Assembly: GCA_905202595.1 (NCBI GenBank)
Contig: CAJKSP010000010.1
Span: 1-59,346, forward strand
Direction: 5' to 3'
DNA from: an uncultured Sutterella sp.
GTDB lineage: Bacteria; Pseudomonadota; Gammaproteobacteria; Burkholderiales; Burkholderiaceae_F
Length of the DNA: 59,346 nucleotides
Part shown: positions 44,963-52,927 of the stretch, one piece after another
How positions within the stretch are numbered: position 1 is the stretch's first letter
Layout: each line of letters begins with the position of its first letter
Position numbers and translations under genes: made by a program
The notes under the pieces: model-generated
The model's input: the letters and a program-made list of their open reading frames with translations, nothing else
Told to the model about the DNA's origin: nothing
The model's database searches: none

Positions 44963-45119
44963 GTATCCGTTCGCTCACTCTAGATCATGTTGCAATGGGG
45001 AAAATCAGGGAGACGAGACGGAGCTCTTCCTGCATAATGACGGGGCCGTGACGTTTCGTTACAAGACGGGACAGACGCGGCCATTAAAAGCAATATTGGA
45101 AGACATAGGAGATCTTCGA

Positions 45120-46388
45120 ATGGGCATTACTCAATGGATCGCCGTCGTGATGATCCTTGCGGTCATCTACGGTCTGATCAAGCGGTATGAAACCCGTCTT
45201 GTCCTGATTGGATCGGGCCTCATCCTCTGCTTGGTCTCATGGGATCTGATCGGCGGACTTAACGCTTTTGCGAAGTCGATGACGAACAGCTCGCTCGTGA
45301 TGGCGATCTGCGCGTCCATGGGCTTTGCGTTTGTTGCCAAGCTCACGAACGCTGACCGCTCGCTCGTGTACTACCTGTCCGCACCGATTCGCGGGCTCGG
45401 CGTGTTCCTCATCCCGATCTGCACGGTGATCACGTTCTTCGTGAACATCGCCATTCCGTCTGCTGCGGGCTGCGCTGCGGCTGTGGGTTCGACCCTCATC
45501 CCGGTCATGCTTCGCGCTGGCATCAAGCCCGCCGGCGCTGCCGCTGCGGTTCTCGCCGGCACGATCGGCTCGTACCTTTCGCCGGGCACGTCGCACAATC
45601 CGTTCGTGGCGAACATGGCTCACATTGACGTCATGGCCTTCATCGGCACGCATGCGCCGTACTCGCTGCTCATCGGTGCCTTCGGCGTTGTCGGCACCTT
45701 CATCTGCTGCCTCATCCTCGGCGACGGCAAGGGCGACAAGAACGCCAAGGTCGACGAGTCGAAGCTCTCGAAGATGGACGACTTCAAGCCGAGCCCGCTG
45801 CTCGCGCTTGTGCCGCTCATCCCGATCACGATCCTTGTGGTCGGCAATCTCTGGGTGCCGTTCATCAAGATGGGCGTTGCTCAGGCCATGGTGCTCGGCG
45901 CTGTGATTGCGCTCGCGCTGGCCCGCACCAATCCTGAGAAGTTCACGAAGGAATTCTTCGCTGGCACGGGCAAGGGCTATGCCGATGTGATGGGCATCAT
46001 CATTGCGGCAGGCGTGTTTGCCGCCGGCCTTAAGTCTGCCGGCCTCATCGACACGTTCGTGAATGCGCTGAAGGAATCGAACGACATCGCCCGCTGGGGC
46101 GGCTCCCTTGGGCCGTTCTTCATGGGCGTGATCACGGGTTCCGGCGACGCTGCGACGCTTGCCTTCAATGAGACGGTGACGCCGCATGCCAAGGACTTCG
46201 GCATGACGATTGAAAGCCTCGGCGGCCTTGCGTTCCTCACGGGCGCTGCCGGCCGCACGGCCTCTCCGCTCGCCGGCGTGACGATTCTCGTTTCCGGCAT
46301 TGCGATGGTGAGCCCGATTGAGGTCATCAAGCGCACGGCCATTCCGATGTTCATTGCGACGATTGTCGTGGCGCTCATCATGGTCTAG
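45120..46388 (+). CDS. dcuC: DcuC-family C4-dicarboxylate carrier
   Basis: A 422-residue inner-membrane carrier with about twelve hydrophobic segments. It matches the DcuC pattern, best near the end: ITGSGDAATLAFNE, GRTASPLAGVTILVSGIAMVSPIEVIKRTAIP corresponds to the DcuC segment GRTLSPVSG...KISPFEVVKRT. DcuC in E. coli exports succinate in fermentation and can exchange fumarate. The related Yfc-type carriers cannot be excluded. ATG 45120 follows AGGAG. It is alone between orn and the AI-2E permease gene, with a double hairpin downstream. It complements the DcuA/B carrier at 57.7 kb. Confidence 0.85.
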   Translation: MGITQWIAVVMILAVIYGLIKRYETRLVLIGSGLILCLVSWDLIGGLNAFAKSMTNSSLVMAICASMGFAFVAKLTNADRSLVYYLSAPIRGLGVFLIPICTVITFFVNIAIPSAAGCAAAVGSTLIPVMLRAGIKPAGAAAAVLAGTIGSYLSPGTSHNPFVANMAHIDVMAFIGTHAPYSLLIGAFGVVGTFICCLILGDGKGDKNAKVDESKLSKMDDFKPSPLLALVPLIPITILVVGNLWVPFIKMGVAQAMVLGAVIALALARTNPEKFTKEFFAGTGKGYADVMGIIIAAGVFAAGLKSAGLIDTFVNALKESNDIARWGGSLGPFFMGVITGSGDAATLAFNETVTPHAKDFGMTIESLGGLAFLTGAAGRTASPLAGVTILVSGIAMVSPIEVIKRTAIPMFIATIVVALIMV

Positions 46389-46402
46389 CCATAGACGGCT
46401 TG

Positions 46403-46492
46403 CTGCCGAAAGCCTCTTTTAGGGAGGCGCTTCGGCAGATTCGGTTCAGAAGCCCGCTCAGATGCCTGTCTGAGCGGGCTTCTTGTTGTTTT
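46403..46492 (+). terminator. Double hairpin terminator after dcuC
   Basis: A first hairpin (46403-46410 with 46431-46438, plus an inner pairing) is followed by a second with perfect 13-base arms (46449-46461 and 46470-46482) and a T-rich tail. Confidence 0.85.
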
Positions 46493-46679
46493 GAAATAGG
46501 CATTGTCTGCCGGCAGCTGTGCTTCTGATCGACTGTCTGTCGCAGCGCGTTCATTCTGACCGCGAGGCGAACGGCGTTAAGAAGAGCATCTGATCGGGCT
46601 GCTGAAGCGTCGGCCGCCAGGCAAGGAGAGGCGAGGGAGCCGGGATGCTTCAGACAGTCGGCCGAGCATGGGTTCCGCA
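46493..46679. other. Intergenic stretch between convergent genes, nothing recognised
   Basis: The dcuC and AI-2E genes converge over about 350 bases. Apart from the two terminators at its ends I see no gene, repeat or promoter. A 100-codon open frame on the minus strand (46378-46680) has no protein-like features. Confidence 0.5.
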
Positions 46680-46715
46680 TAAAAAGGCGCGCCGCATATT
46701 CTGCAGGCGCGCCTT
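46680..46715 (-). terminator. Terminator of the AI-2E permease gene
   Basis: On the minus strand ten-base arms (46706-46715 and 46684-46693) are followed by a T-run. Confidence 0.85.
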
Positions 46716-46737
46716 TCCGATATAAAAACTGATTTGC

Positions 46738-48108
46738 TCAGACTTGGCTTGGCGGCTGAGGCTTTTGTTTCGGCGCATTGCGGCGCTCAGCGGCCGCTTC
46801 ATGCGGAGAATCCTGAATCAGGGCGGTTTTTTCATCGTCTTCTGCGCCGGCCTCAGCTGCGCTCACAGCCGAAGCGAGCTTGGCGACAGGGCGCTTCAGC
46901 CAGTTCTGGAAGAGCGACACGCCGATGGCGAGGAGGAGCGGCCCCAGGATCAGGCCGAGGAAGCCGAAGGCAAGCACGCCGCCGAAGACGCCGAGGAAGA
47001 TGAGCGCCAGGGGCAGCGTCGAGCCTCGTGCAATGAGAAGGGGCTTGAGAAAGTTGTCGACGCTCGAAATGCCGAATGTGCCCCAGAGCACCATGAAGAC
47101 CGCCATGCCGGTGTCGCCTTTGGAGTAAAGCCATGCTGCCACGGGAATCCAGACGAGAGGAGGTCCTACCGGGATGAAGGAGAGCAGGCAGACTGTGGCC
47201 GAGAGAAGCAGCATGCCAGGCACGTCGGCAATCCAGAAGCCGATGCCTGCGACGATGCCCTGGCCGATGGCCGTGCCGATGATGCCGAAGACGACTGAAC
47301 GCGTCGTATTGATGAGAATGCCGGTAATTTCCGAAGCGATGCCGCCGCTCACGCGCTCGACGAGCTCTCGGATGCGGTCTGCGAACCAGGCGCCGTCCCG
47401 ATAAAAGAAGAAGACGATGAAGGTCACCAGCGCGAGCTGAACGACGCCGCTGCTCACGTCAAGCGCCGCGTTCAGAACCGCCGAGGATACCGGATCGAAG
47501 ATCTTCTGCACCGTCTGCGCAAAAGTGGCCGGATCAATCATCGCGAGGAGCTGCTCGTGAAGCCAGCCGCCGACATAGGGCAGATCGTTCACAACGTCAA
47601 GCACCGGCATCGGATCCTTCACCCAGGAGACGACGAGGGAGACGGCTTTGGGCACCTGCTGCGCGACCACGACGAGCACGAAGGAGAACGGGATCAGAAA
47701 GACCACGATGATGAGCAGCACCATCAGCACGGCGGCCGGCGTGGCGGATTTGCCGAAGGACGTGCGCATTCTCTCGAAGATCGGCCAGGTGACCACGGCG
47801 AGCACGGCGGCAATCAGGATCGCTGTGAGGAAGGGACTCACGACGAGGTAGCACCCCCAGGCGACGACCACCATGAGCAGGATGCGCACGATGAGGTCGA
47901 TGCGCTCCTGAAAGGTGAGGTTGAAGCGACTGGCTGCGTGCTGCATGAAGGCCGCAATTCGCTTGTTCTGTCGGCTGGATGAGCGCTGCTTGGCGCCAGC
48001 ATGCTTGTCGCCTGACTGCGCGGGCGCCGTGTCGTTATTGGGCTGGACCATGTCGAAGGATGCCTCCGGAAACTGAATGGCGGCCGAAAAGCCGATGCTT
48101 TCAAGCAT
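46738..48108 (-). CDS. AI-2E family (PerM/YdiK-like) transporter
   Basis: A 456-residue membrane protein of the AI-2E (UPF0118) family. Eight or so transmembrane segments occur in the usual pattern: two pairs near the N-terminus (LIVRILLMVVVAWGCYLVV, AILIAAVLAVVTWPIF), a long soluble stretch, then GIVAGIGFWIADVPGMLLL, FIPVGPPLVWIPVAAWLY and FGFLGLILGPLLLAIG. The family name comes from autoinducer-2 export, but most members have unknown or Na+/H+ antiport-like roles. Two starts are plausible: 48108 (GAGG five bases upstream, used here) and 48051 (GGAGG eleven bases upstream). Hydrophilic tails at both ends. Located downstream of oxyR, beyond a terminator. Confidence 0.82.
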   Translation of the reverse strand: MLESIGFSAAIQFPEASFDMVQPNNDTAPAQSGDKHAGAKQRSSSRQNKRIAAFMQHAASRFNLTFQERIDLIVRILLMVVVAWGCYLVVSPFLTAILIAAVLAVVTWPIFERMRTSFGKSATPAAVLMVLLIIVVFLIPFSFVLVVVAQQVPKAVSLVVSWVKDPMPVLDVVNDLPYVGGWLHEQLLAMIDPATFAQTVQKIFDPVSSAVLNAALDVSSGVVQLALVTFIVFFFYRDGAWFADRIRELVERVSGGIASEITGILINTTRSVVFGIIGTAIGQGIVAGIGFWIADVPGMLLLSATVCLLSFIPVGPPLVWIPVAAWLYSKGDTGMAVFMVLWGTFGISSVDNFLKPLLIARGSTLPLALIFLGVFGGVLAFGFLGLILGPLLLAIGVSLFQNWLKRPVAKLASAVSAAEAGAEDDEKTALIQDSPHEAAAERRNAPKQKPQPPSQV

Positions 48109-48173
48109 AGCGGCCTCAGACGGTTTGCGCGGAAGCGCGAGCGGGTTTGAAGGCCCCGAGAAGCCTCTCACTC

Positions 48174-48211
48174 AAAAAAAAGAAAGCCCGCCTCTTCCGG
48201 GAAGAGGCGGG
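48174..48211 (-). terminator. Terminator of oxyR
   Basis: Minus-strand 11-base arms (48201-48211 and 48187-48197) followed by a T-rich tract (A residues 48174-48184 on plus). Confidence 0.85.
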
Positions 48212-48239
48212 TGCGATGCACGCGCTTCAGCGCTGCGCG

Positions 48240-49187
48240 CTAGCGCAGGACAGGCTCGGCCTCCAGCGCCGGCAGGCAGCCGTTCAGACGCACCTTCTTC
48301 ATGGAGCCGATGAGCGCATCAATGGCATCCTTGCGCGGGAAGCTCTTGCGCCAAACGAGAAGCGCTTTGCGCGTGGGCGCGGGGGTCTTGAAGGGGATCA
48401 CCTTCACGTACTTGGAGAGTCCGTAGAGGTAGGGCACGGCCGAAGCCGGCAGCACGGTAATGCCGAGGCCCTGCGCCACCATGTGGCAGATCGTCTGCAG
48501 GCTCGAGCCCTCGACCGTGCGCTGCACGTCGCTTGCCGTCACGTTGAAGCGCGCGAGATCTGGGCAGACGCCGAGGATCTGGTCGCGGAAGCAGTGGCCG
48601 GCCCCGAGCAGGAGCATGGTCTGGTCCTTGAGCTCTTCGGTGCTGACGTAGTTGCGGTTCACCCAGGGATGATGCGCGGGGACGGCGACGACGAACTGCT
48701 CCTCATAGAGCTCCTGCGTAAGAAAGCCGGTGTTTGAAATCGTGTCTGCCATGATGGCGGCATCAAGCGCGCCGGTTCTGAGCTTGTTGAGGAGCTCCGT
48801 CGTAAAGGACTCCTCGAGAATGAGAGGCATGCGGGGTGCATCGTGCGACATCTCGCGGATGAGAGACGGCAGGAGGTAGGGCGCGATCGTATAGATCACG
48901 CCGAGGCGCAGCGGACCGGAAAGCGGATCGCGGCCCTGGCGAGCAATTTCCGCGATGCGGCGCGCTTCTTCGACGACCTTCGTGGCCTGAGAGGCGATTT
49001 CCTGGCCGATCGGCGTGAGTGCGATGTCCGTGGAGCGGCGCTCGAAGATGGAGACGCCCAGCTCGTCTTCGAGCTTTTTAACGGCTACGGAGAGAGAGGG
49101 CTGGCTCACGCCGCAGGACTCCGCCGCGCGTCCGAAGTGGCGTTCGCGGGCGACGGCGATCACGTATTTGAGTTCAGTGAGTGTCAT
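48240..49187 (-). CDS. oxyR: Hydrogen-peroxide sensor OxyR
   Basis: A 315-residue LysR-type regulator. The N-terminal winged HTH is MTLTELKYVIAVARERHFGRAAESCGVSQPSLSVAVKKLE. The redox motif GAGHCFRDQILGVCPD places cysteines at positions 199 and 208, the same numbering as the peroxide-sensing pair of E. coli OxyR. Oxidation by H2O2 forms a disulfide and activates antioxidant genes. Its neighbour recG lies immediately upstream in the same direction, a conserved pairing in betaproteobacteria. No catalase or ahpC gene is in the window. Confidence 0.95.
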   Translation of the reverse strand: MTLTELKYVIAVARERHFGRAAESCGVSQPSLSVAVKKLEDELGVSIFERRSTDIALTPIGQEIASQATKVVEEARRIAEIARQGRDPLSGPLRLGVIYTIAPYLLPSLIREMSHDAPRMPLILEESFTTELLNKLRTGALDAAIMADTISNTGFLTQELYEEQFVVAVPAHHPWVNRNYVSTEELKDQTMLLLGAGHCFRDQILGVCPDLARFNVTASDVQRTVEGSSLQTICHMVAQGLGITVLPASAVPYLYGLSKYVKVIPFKTPAPTRKALLVWRKSFPRKDAIDALIGSMKKVRLNGCLPALEAEPVLR

Positions 49188-49248
49188 GGCAGCTGGCGAT
49201 GAGGAATTGAAAAGAGGGTGAAGAATGGGGTCGGCGAAAAGACGGCGG

Positions 49249-51366
49249 TCAGGCGCCTAGGAAGTCGGCTTTGGCTTGAAACCATCGCTGGGCGTGGCGT
49301 CTTGCCCGTTCGGGATCGCTCTTGAGGAGCTCGGCCGCAGCATCCCGCGCAGCGGCAAGGAGCGCGCCGTCGGTTTCTAGATCAGCAAACCGCAGGAGTG
49401 GCATGCCGGACTGCCGCTCGCCGAGAAATTCGCCCGGACCGCGCAGCTCGAGATCGCGCCGGGCGATTTCGAAGCCGTCCGTGGTTTCGCGGATGATGCG
49501 AAGCCGCTCTCTGCCTTCTGGCGAGAGCTTGGGGTCATAGAGAAGGATGCAGGCGCTGCGCGCAGCGCCGCGGCCGACGCGGCCTCGGAGCTGGTGGAGC
49601 TGCGCGAGTCCGAAGCGCTCGGCGTGCTCAATGACCATGAGCGTGGCGTTGGGAACGTCGACGCCGACTTCAATGACGGTGGTTGAAACAAGGACGTCGA
49701 TGCTGCCGGAAGCGAAGCTCGACATCACGCGCTCCTTCTCTTCCGGCGGCAGCGCGCCGTGGAGAAGGCCGATTTCGAGGCCCGACAGAGCGGCCTTGAG
49801 CTCGTCCGCGCACTGCACCGCGGGCGTCAGATCGAGCGCTTCGCTTTCTTCTATGAGGGGGCAGACCCAGTAGGCCTGACGGCCTTCGTCCACGATGCGG
49901 CGCACAACAGAGATGACGTCGGCGCGCCGGTCAATCCGAACGGTTTTGGTCGTCACCGGCGTGCGGCCCGGCGGCAGCTCGTCAATGACGGAGACGTCGA
50001 CGTCGGCCAAGTAGCTCATGGCGAGCGTGCGGGGGATGGGCGTCGCCGAGAGCATGAGCAGATGAGGCTTCATGGCTTCGGCGGCCGATCGGAGCGCCAA
50101 GCGCTGGGCGACGCCGAAGCGGTGCTGCTCGTCGATGATGGCGAGTCCAAGGCGATGGAACTCCACGCCTTTCTGAATCAGGGCGTGCGTGCCGATCGCA
50201 ATGGCGGCCTCGCCCGAACGGATCCGCTCGAGATTTTCGCGGCGCTCGGCGGCCTTCTGCCGGCCGGTGAGCCAGGCGGCCTCGATGCCGAGGGGCTTGA
50301 GCCAAGCGGCAATCTTGGAAAAATGCTGCTCGGCGAGGATTTCCGTCGGTGCCATCAAGGCAGCCTGCCAGCCGGATTCGACGGCTCGCAGAGCCGCCAA
50401 GGCGGCGACGACCGTCTTGCCGCTGCCGACGTCGCCTTGCACCAGCCGATTCATGGGGCGCTCTGCAGCTAAGTCGGCGGCTACTTCCCGCCAGACGCGC
50501 TCCTGCGCATTCGTGAGCGAAAAGGGAAGGGCCTCGCGAAAGCGGGCGATGAGAGAAGGGCCGGCAGGCGCTTCAAGTTTGGGCGCACGGTCCTGTGCGG
50601 CAAGCAGGCGCGTCTCGCGCAGCGTGATTTGCTGCGCAAGGAGCTCGTCGAACTTGAGCCGCTCCCAGTGCGGATCTGTCCGGTCGGCCAGGGCCGCGGC
50701 GCTTGCGCCGGAGGGCGGATGATGGAGGTATTCGAGCGATTCCTTGAGTCCGGGAAGTCCGAGACGCTTTGTGATGGCTTCCGGTACGAGGTCTTCTGTG
50801 CCGGCCAAGTCAAGAAGCGCCCGGGCGATGCGCTTGCGGAGCCAGGCCTGCTGAATGCCTTCACCAAGGGGGTAGACGGGCGTGAGCGAGCTCGGCAGGC
50901 TTTCTGCGCTTTCAATGACGGGACGCACCTTCGGGTGCGTCATCTGCAGTCCGAACCCCTGATAGCGCGGACGCGGCTCGCCGTAGAGCCGCACAGTCGT
51001 TCCAGGCTTGAGCTGCCGCTCCGTATTGGGAAAGTAGCGGAAGAAGACGATTTCCAGCGAGCCGGATCCGTCGTCGATCGAGCCGTCCAGAATCTGTCCG
51101 CGCGACGTGGCGACGAAGCGCAGCGACGTCACGCGGCCTTGGATCTGAGCGGGCTCGCCGGCTTGCAGCTCGGCGATGGGCGTGATGTGCGTTTCATCTT
51201 CGTAGCGAAGCGGAAGATGCAGCGCGAAGTCCCAGTCTGAAACAAGGCCGAGCTTGGCAAGCCGCTCGGGGAGCGGCGCCAGCTTGCCTTGTCGGATGAG
51301 GCCGGCGCGTCGGGCGCTTCGCGCATCCGTCGGCGCCGAGCCGCCGGTTTGGGGGGCTGCCGTCAT
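49249..51366 (-). CDS. recG: ATP-dependent DNA helicase RecG
   Basis: A 705-residue superfamily 2 helicase that reverses stalled forks and branch-migrates junctions. The N-terminal wedge OB domain (IQGRVTSLRFVATSRGQILDG) precedes Walker A LVQGDVGSGKTVVA, motif Ia MAPTEILAEQH, the DEQH box IIDEQHRFGVAQR, and motif VI QLRGRVGRG. The C-terminal TRG motif region is present (RTTDGFEIARRDLELRGPGEFLG, read as ETTDGFEIARRDLELRGPG). Full length. Follows ridA and precedes oxyR on the minus strand. Confidence 0.96.
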   Translation of the reverse strand: MTAAPQTGGSAPTDARSARRAGLIRQGKLAPLPERLAKLGLVSDWDFALHLPLRYEDETHITPIAELQAGEPAQIQGRVTSLRFVATSRGQILDGSIDDGSGSLEIVFFRYFPNTERQLKPGTTVRLYGEPRPRYQGFGLQMTHPKVRPVIESAESLPSSLTPVYPLGEGIQQAWLRKRIARALLDLAGTEDLVPEAITKRLGLPGLKESLEYLHHPPSGASAAALADRTDPHWERLKFDELLAQQITLRETRLLAAQDRAPKLEAPAGPSLIARFREALPFSLTNAQERVWREVAADLAAERPMNRLVQGDVGSGKTVVAALAALRAVESGWQAALMAPTEILAEQHFSKIAAWLKPLGIEAAWLTGRQKAAERRENLERIRSGEAAIAIGTHALIQKGVEFHRLGLAIIDEQHRFGVAQRLALRSAAEAMKPHLLMLSATPIPRTLAMSYLADVDVSVIDELPPGRTPVTTKTVRIDRRADVISVVRRIVDEGRQAYWVCPLIEESEALDLTPAVQCADELKAALSGLEIGLLHGALPPEEKERVMSSFASGSIDVLVSTTVIEVGVDVPNATLMVIEHAERFGLAQLHQLRGRVGRGAARSACILLYDPKLSPEGRERLRIIRETTDGFEIARRDLELRGPGEFLGERQSGMPLLRFADLETDGALLAAARDAAAELLKSDPERARRHAQRWFQAKADFLGA

Positions 51367-51401
51367 GCGAAATGGCTCCGAGCGGGGAAGAGGTCTCGCT
51401 C

Positions 51402-51782
51402 TCAGCCGAGGTAGGCGACGGCTTCGGCTTCAAAAAGCGCGCCCTTCGGCAGCGCAGCGACGGCAAAGCAGGAGCGGGCCGGGAAGGGCGCCTCGAAGTA
51501 CTCCTTCATGATGTCGTTCACTCGGGCGAAGTCATCCATGGAGGCGAGAAAGAGCGTGAGCTTGGCGACATTGGCGAGCGAGCCGCCGGCCGCTTCAATG
51601 ACGGCCTTGAGATTGGAAAAGGCCTGACGGACCTGTGCGTCGAGTCCGGCGGCCAGCGCGCCCGTTTCGGGAACGAGGCCGATCTGGCCCGAGCAGTAGA
51701 GCGTCGAGCCGCAGAGAACGGCCTGGCTGTAGGGGCCGATGGCAGCCGGCGCTGCAGGCGTGGAAATGATCTGGCTGGGCAT
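51402..51782 (-). CDS. ridA: RidA-family enamine/imine deaminase
   Basis: A 126-residue YjgF/YER057c/UK114 protein. Motifs are AAIGPYSQAVLCGSTLYCSGQIGL, QVRQAFSNLKAVIEAAGGSLANVAKLTLFLASMDDF and FPARSCFAVAALPKGALFEAEAVA. The Arg equivalent to Arg105 of E. coli RidA is in PARS. RidA hydrolyses reactive 2-aminoacrylate released by PLP enzymes such as serine/threonine dehydratase. The ATG at 51782 follows GGAGG nine bases upstream. It is the first gene of ridA-recG-oxyR on the minus strand. Confidence 0.93.
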   Translation of the reverse strand: MPSQIISTPAAPAAIGPYSQAVLCGSTLYCSGQIGLVPETGALAAGLDAQVRQAFSNLKAVIEAAGGSLANVAKLTLFLASMDDFARVNDIMKEYFEAPFPARSCFAVAALPKGALFEAEAVAYLG

Positions 51783-52154
51783 GGGCGTGTCCTCCTTAAG
51801 TAAGAGGCGGCGCAAGAAGCCGTCCTCAATGAAGCGGATGCCTACATTCTATGGGCTTTTAAATTTCCATAGGGGAAGCGGATGAGCAAGGGCGGGATTG
51901 TCCGCACCGCCGCCTTGAAAGGACTGAGTGCCAGACGATTTGCGCTGAAGCCGCTTGGCTGCCTCAAGGAGCGGCCGTCCTGCGGCCTGCTTCGATCTTC
52001 TACGAACAAATAGCTAGTTTTGTCCAGAAAAGTCGATTGGCTTCGGCGTTTTGTTTCGTAGACTTGAATGAGGGTTGTCACCTATTCTTTAGGAGGTAGA
52101 TCTGTCGGACGGGACCCTCATGGGGTCGCCGGCGGGTAAATCTTCCTCAATTTG

Positions 52155-52168
52155 TTGATATATATGAA
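52155..52168. promoter_or_regulatory. FNR-like box candidate upstream of frdA
   Basis: TTGAT-ATAT-ATGAA matches nine of ten conserved bases of the FNR/Anr consensus TTGATnnnnATCAA. It is about 770 bases before frdA, too far for direct control unless a promoter lies here. It also falls in the possible gene remnant, so it may be coincidental. Confidence 0.3.
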
Positions 52169-52228
52169 AAGTAGTATTCACTGCGATGTCAACTCGATTT
52201 GGATCAAAGCCGTGGGGGTATATATCAA
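52155..52228. repeat. Spaced 10-base inverted repeat TTGATATATA / TATATATCAA
   Basis: Perfect arms at 52155-52164 and 52219-52228 are 54 bases apart. Such AT-only motifs are rare in this GC-rich window. They could be two binding half-sites. Confidence 0.5.
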
Positions 52229-52350
52229 TTTTTGGGGTAGTACCTCGGGTTTCTCCTGATATAGTTGTCGGAGTTTCTGCCGCTACACTGCGCGCGTCGT
52301 TCAGCGCCTCCTGGTGAAGGCGAGCAAAACAGCCAGCAAGACTGTCGAAG

Positions 52351-52375
52351 AAAATAAGCAGAAATGCTTATTTTT
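52351..52375. terminator. Terminator-like hairpin in the ridA-frdA gap
   Basis: Ten-base arms AAAATAAGCA (52351-52360) and TGCTTATTTT (52365-52374) with loop GAAA. The T-run on the plus strand makes it a good intrinsic terminator although no annotated gene precedes it, so it may end a small transcript. Confidence 0.6.
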
Positions 52376-52927
52376 AGGGATGGAATTGTTCAAAAGCATC
52401 GAAATCCTGCGTTGAAGCTTTTAAACTTCTAAGCAGAAGGTCTTAGATGCGCTGTCTACTCCCTATCACTTTTGCGGATGCGCTCTTCGACAAATTTGCA
52501 AGATGCCGCGCGCGAGCGCTGCGTCAGAAATATCCGTCTAGTTGTCCTGAGCCGCCAGGGAGAACGGCGACTCAGGTGAAATTGGACGGGGGAGCCGAGA
52601 CGCCTCGGCGCAGCCTTATGTCTGCGCAGAGGCCCTTCGGCTTTCCGGGAATGCGAGCCCGCTGCTGCGTTTCGGCGCTTCGGCGGCTAGTCTTCAGTCC
52701 GCCCAAGAGGCTGCTTTTACGGCTTCTAAAAGGGACTGCACCGGCCTAAGCGCTCAAGCCCCGAAGCAGAGAGCACCCCGCTTTGCTTCGGAATGCTTCC
52801 CGTTCAGGAAGCAAGCGGCGGCGGACGGCGTCAACGGGAGAGCCCGCGAGGGCGAGTTGTAAGACTGGAGGGGCTGCGAAGCCCTTTTCCTCCCGCTTAT
52901 CAGCGGGATTTCCTAGGAAAATCGTTT

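Larger units (their letters stand above)
52089..52367 (-). pseudogene. Possible gene remnant without a normal start codon
   Basis: On the minus strand 92 codons are open from 52367 to a TAA at 52089-52091. The translation looks protein-like: DSLAGCFARLHQEALNDARS near the start and YPHGFDPNRVDIAVNTTFHI later, with AT-rich codons (ATA, AAT, TAT) unlike the neighbours. There is no ATG, GTG or TTG near the 5' end; the first GTG leaves about 36 codons. I do not recognise the family. It could be a 5'-truncated relic or chance. Confidence 0.3.
51783..52927. other. Long AT-richer gap between divergent ridA and frdA
   Basis: This 1.1 kb stretch is the largest gene-poor region of the window. Its middle (about 52080-52400) is visibly AT-richer than the surrounding genes. 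It contains the paired TTGATATATA motifs, a start-less open frame on the minus strand, a terminator-like hairpin and, near frdA, a hairpin just before the Shine-Dalgarno (arms around 52893-52908). It may hold frdA regulation, a small RNA, or gene debris. Confidence 0.5.

Noticed and set aside
46378..46680. A 100-codon minus-strand frame between dcuC and the AI-2E gene
   Set aside because: Overlaps the dcuC stop and two hairpin arms; no protein-like features.
51842..52081. A 79-codon minus-strand frame upstream of ridA
   Set aside because: No ribosome binding site and no recognisable features; likely leader or non-coding.
52447..52749. A 100-codon plus-strand frame upstream of frdA, considered as a possible missing FrdC
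   Set aside because: It is basic, Pro/Arg-rich, has no membrane segments or heme-binding His pattern, and no Shine-Dalgarno.
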